DNA from: Bog-950 sp964493695
GTDB lineage: Bacteria > Bacteroidota > Bacteroidia > Chitinophagales > LD1
Direction of reading: 5' to 3'
DNA length: 26,220 bases
NCBI GenBank assembly: GCA_964493695.1
Contig: CAZBPG010000053.1
Span: 1 to 26,220, forward strand
The translations under genes and the position numbers were made by a program. Below the pieces are notes generated by a model that worked only from the letters and a program-made list of their open reading frames with translations, made no database searches and had not been told where the DNA came from. Every line of letters begins with the position of its first letter. The stretch's first letter is position 1. Below are positions 24,025 through 26,220 of the stretch, in pieces.

Positions 24025-25038
24025 TTATTTTTTTAATAACCAGAAGTTGGCATCTTCTGCCTGTGCAGTAGTCAGTTCTTGTTTAGCACGGCTGTAATTA
24101 CTGCCTACCGAATAACCGAGTTTGGTCAGGCGGCTTGTCTTTTCTACCAAAATTACCGAATCAGGAAACCGTTGCTGTAAACGCAGTTTGGCAGCTTCCA
24201 CATTCTTTTCTTCGGCAAAAGCGCCTATTACTATATAATAGGTGTGTTCACCCGGAGCAGGTGTTGGCGGGGTATAAACATCTTCCTTTACAACAGCGGG
24301 AAGTGTACCGGTAATTGTATCGGCCACCGGTTGAGTAGTGCCGGGTATAGTTGTACTTACTACCGGAGCATCTTTAGTTTCCACCGGAACCGGTGTTACT
24401 TCGGGCCGTGCCGGTTTAAAGATATTAATGAACAAACTGCATATACCTGCCTCATCTATTTGAACCGGATTTACTTTAACACCCATCCACATCAATTCGG
24501 CAAACACCACTAACGAAACAACAAGCAGTACCGATGCGGCAATACTCCATGCTCTGCGTTTGGCAACCGGTTGCTTGGTTTCCTGTTTAAACTTCTCGGT
24601 AAAGGCAATTTCTTTTCCTCGCAGTATAGGTTCAACGGTCAGGGTTCTTAAACCAAAAGAGGTTTTCAAATAGTTCACATCTTCTACGGGAGTGAACTGT
24701 AGATTACCTTCAATATCGTTCGAGAATTTTCCGATTTTCTTCAGGAGTAAATCTTCGTTCTTCTTCAGCAGGTTTTTAGAAGAACCCACCCAGTTGCTTG
24801 CTAAATCCGTTGCCGCACCGAATGAAATGCCGAGTGTATTCGAAATGTGATTCACCAGCAATCCGTCATTTGACTGCAGATTTTTATTAAAGGAAATTGC
24901 TTTTGACGGAGGTGAAACGGTGTTGAGGACCGGATGAATATCAGCCGGTTTGTAATTGCAGATAAATCCGCCAAAGTTGGGGATGATTACGCAATCATGC
25001 TCAAAAAGCAACTCGCTGATATAGGAAGATATATCCAT
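24025..25038 (-). CDS. Membrane protein with N-terminal CCDC81-like HU domains and C-terminal SPOR domain
   Basis: 337 residues from ATG 25038. Residues 1-130 (MDISSYISELLFEHDCVIIP, NFGGFICNYKPA, FNKNLQSNDGLLVNHIS, then LLKKIGKFSNDIEGNLQFTP) fit the paired HU-like domains of bacterial CCDC81-type proteins. A single membrane segment spans about 164-184 (SIAASVLLVVSLVVFAELMW) after a basic KRR, so the HU part should be cytoplasmic. A Pro/Thr/Val-rich linker covers about 205-263. The SPOR domain occupies 264-337 (HTYYIVIGAFAEEKNVEAAK to NFWLLKK) and would sit in the periplasm, where SPOR domains bind denuded glycan strands of septal peptidoglycan. The fusion suggests a link between a DNA- or protein-binding HU fold and the division site; that role is inference. 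It is a single gene with its own promoter; the upstream barrel gene ends in a terminator. Confidence 0.92.
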   Translation of the reverse strand: MDISSYISELLFEHDCVIIPNFGGFICNYKPADIHPVLNTVSPPSKAISFNKNLQSNDGLLVNHISNTLGISFGAATDLASNWVGSSKNLLKKNEDLLLKKIGKFSNDIEGNLQFTPVEDVNYLKTSFGLRTLTVEPILRGKEIAFTEKFKQETKQPVAKRRAWSIAASVLLVVSLVVFAELMWMGVKVNPVQIDEAGICSLFINIFKPARPEVTPVPVETKDAPVVSTTIPGTTQPVADTITGTLPAVVKEDVYTPPTPAPGEHTYYIVIGAFAEEKNVEAAKLRLQQRFPDSVILVEKTSRLTKLGYSVGSNYSRAKQELTTAQAEDANFWLLKK

Positions 25039-25075
25039 GAAATGTTCCGGGAAACGTTCTTTAGGTGACCGCGTG

Positions 25076-25104
25076 CAAAATAACTCTTTTCATAAAAGAG
25101 CCAA
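25076..25104 (-). promoter_or_regulatory. Promoter with spacer-located inverted repeat for the HU/SPOR gene
   Basis: On the minus strand: TTG at 25104-25102, 18-bp spacer, then TTATTTTG at 25083-25076, one mismatch to TAnnTTTG. The expected transcript starts near 25070, about 32 nt before ATG 25038. The spacer is almost entirely a perfect 7-bp inverted repeat, CTCTTTT-CAT-AAAAGAG at 25084-25100, which could be an operator. Confidence 0.4.
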
Positions 25105-25132
25105 GACGGAGTGAGAAGATTGTGGAAAAGAA

Positions 25133-25164
25133 ACACCCTGTCTGACGTTAGTCTGACAGGGTGT
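25133..25164 (-). terminator. Intrinsic terminator after the right-edge barrel gene
   Basis: Perfect 10-bp stem, ACACCCTGTC (25133-25142) with GACAGGGTGT (25155-25164), extended by three inner pairs around loop GTTA. On the minus strand it is followed by TTTCTTTTCC. It begins 3 bp past the stop of the gene at 25168. Confidence 0.85.
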
Positions 25165-25167
25165 AGT

Positions 25168-26220
25168 TTAAAACGAAAACTTAGCGCCTATCCATCCTAT
25201 AGTTCCGTAGCTCTGGTAATTATTCCAGCGCTGATACTTCATGTTAGCGATATTGTTCACCGCTGCAAAGAAAGATACGTGCTTGCTCATGATGTATTCA
25301 AACGACAGGTTTAGATCGGCAGTGCCTTTCAACTTCTTTTCCTGCCCACCGGCCAACTTTGCATAGGAACCGGTAATGCCGTACAAATCAAGACCAACTA
25401 CAATCTTGTTTTTCCAGATGTAGTTAGCGCGGAAGGTTACCTTCAGATTTGGCTCGTGCCATGCGCGCGCTTCGCGTTTAAGTTGGAAAATGTTGTAGTC
25501 TGCCAGCACCGACAGGCGCAGCCATTCTTTAATGTTATATCCGGCTTCGCCATGAATACCGAGCGTGCGCACGTTATCGTAAATCACAATGAACCGTTTC
25601 ATATCAAGCGTGTCATTTACATACAGCGGCATGTTATCTATATGCCCGAAGTGGAACGCTACATTGTAAGAGAAATTCTGCACCGTTCCTTTCAACCCGG
25701 AAATCAAATCGCCCACTGGTGTGTTGGTCATGGTCACCGTATCTTTTATAAAGTTGTTAGTCTGCGAATGGGTAAGAAGCGAGTTCTTCTGAAGGTGACG
25801 GTTGTAAGAAGCATAAAGGATAAGCGCGTACTCATACAAATGCTTTTCTACATGCGCATCGGTTACAAACACAGGAGTCTTTCCGTTTACCGCTACACCG
25901 ATGTAGCCTCTTGCTTTCCAGTCGTCATTGTTGAAACCATAGCCAAGCATAGGGGTGAAGATAGTTCTTAGTAAGGTCGTGGAATCGTAATGCAATCTTG
26001 AAACATCAAAGTCTAACAGCAGGCCGGCATAATGATTTTTGAGGAAAGTCTTTCTGATATCGGTAGTGCCGCTCATGAACCATTCGTTGGCTTTGCCGAA
26101 GGTTTCCTGCAGATAGTTAAACCGGATAGATTGCTTAAAATCAACTTCGCTTTTGTTCTTCTGTGCATTCTTAAAATACATTTCGGCATTGTAAGTGCGG
26201 AACACCTGACGGACATTCTT
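25168..26220 (-). CDS. Outer-membrane beta-barrel protein, TonB-receptor-like (C-terminal part, N-terminus off the window)
   Basis: The frame is open from the stop at 25168 to the right edge, 350 codons, with no believable start: the in-frame GTG at 26205 sits in the middle of barrel-like sequence. Alternating hydrophobic and polar strands with many Tyr and Trp, loops such as NTPVGDLISGLKGT, and a terminal Phe (GTIGWIGAKFSF) identify an outer-membrane barrel. The closing stretch LKGTADLNLSFEYIMSKHVS, then FAAVNNIANMKYQRWNNYQS, is the typical last-strand pattern of Bacteroidota TonB-receptor-like proteins. Plug and signal peptide would lie outside the window, so a porin without plug remains possible. 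It ends in its own terminator before the HU/SPOR gene. Confidence 0.8.
   Translation of the reverse strand, partial: KNVRQVFRTYNAEMYFKNAQKNKSEVDFKQSIRFNYLQETFGKANEWFMSGTTDIRKTFLKNHYAGLLLDFDVSRLHYDSTTLLRTIFTPMLGYGFNNDDWKARGYIGVAVNGKTPVFVTDAHVEKHLYEYALILYASYNRHLQKNSLLTHSQTNNFIKDTVTMTNTPVGDLISGLKGTVQNFSYNVAFHFGHIDNMPLYVNDTLDMKRFIVIYDNVRTLGIHGEAGYNIKEWLRLSVLADYNIFQLKREARAWHEPNLKVTFRANYIWKNKIVVGLDLYGITGSYAKLAGGQEKKLKGTADLNLSFEYIMSKHVSFFAAVNNIANMKYQRWNNYQSYGTIGWIGAKFSF

Noticed and set aside
26203..26205. GTG at 26205 as start of the right-edge barrel gene
   Set aside because: The frame continues open to the window edge, the residues after GTG are barrel-like, and no signal peptide follows.

Overview
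The window looks like chromosomal DNA from a free-living or environmental member of the Bacteroidota, most likely a Chitinophagales/Sphingobacteriales relative. The evidence is two type A and one type B type IX secretion (T9SS) sorting domain, two TonB-dependent receptors plus a third outer-membrane barrel of that kind, a DUF5689 lipoprotein, a CCDC81-like HU/SPOR membrane protein, a Bacteroidota-only small protein, and TAnnTTTG-type promoter elements. I see no tRNA, rRNA, insertion sequence, integrase, phage gene or CRISPR array.

Layout. 1-4352 (minus): 5' two thirds or more of a very large secreted multidomain protein that runs off the left edge. 4506-6725 (plus): the (p)ppGpp synthetase/hydrolase Rel, the only classical housekeeping regulator here; it converges on a HmuY-like T9SS protein (6735-8030, minus). 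A small conserved Bacteroidota protein (8137-8643, plus) is divergent from that and ends in a clear terminator. 8644-9299 is non-coding and carries a 21-bp tandem repeat and a dispersed-repeat-like element. 9300-14288 (minus): a CotH-kinase/P-domain T9SS protein followed after 27 bp by a TonB-dependent receptor. 14433-18452 (minus): a second TonB-dependent receptor followed by a two-unit DUF5689 surface lipoprotein, with a recognisable promoter and terminator. 18857-23380 (plus): a 1507-residue adhesin-like protein with about 13 PKD repeats and a type B T9SS signal, closed by a perfect 16-bp terminator hairpin. 23381-24024 is gene-free and contains a set of mutually consistent inverted repeats suggesting a structured RNA. 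24025-25038 (minus) is the HU/SPOR membrane protein, and 25168 to the right edge (minus) is the C-terminal part of an outer-membrane barrel protein.

Apart from Rel, the 8137 gene and the HU/SPOR protein, the window is devoted to the cell surface: nutrient uptake through TonB receptors with partner lipoprotein/secreted proteins, and large T9SS-exported proteins. A nucleotide-level oddity overlies all of it: the palindrome ACCGGT occurs about 65 times by hand count, roughly ten times the random expectation. I did not find an obvious new defence or mobile system. The best candidates for something undescribed are the structured gene-free element near 23.7-23.9 kb, the ACCGGT excess, and the heptad-periodic 21-bp repeat at 8.9-9.1 kb.
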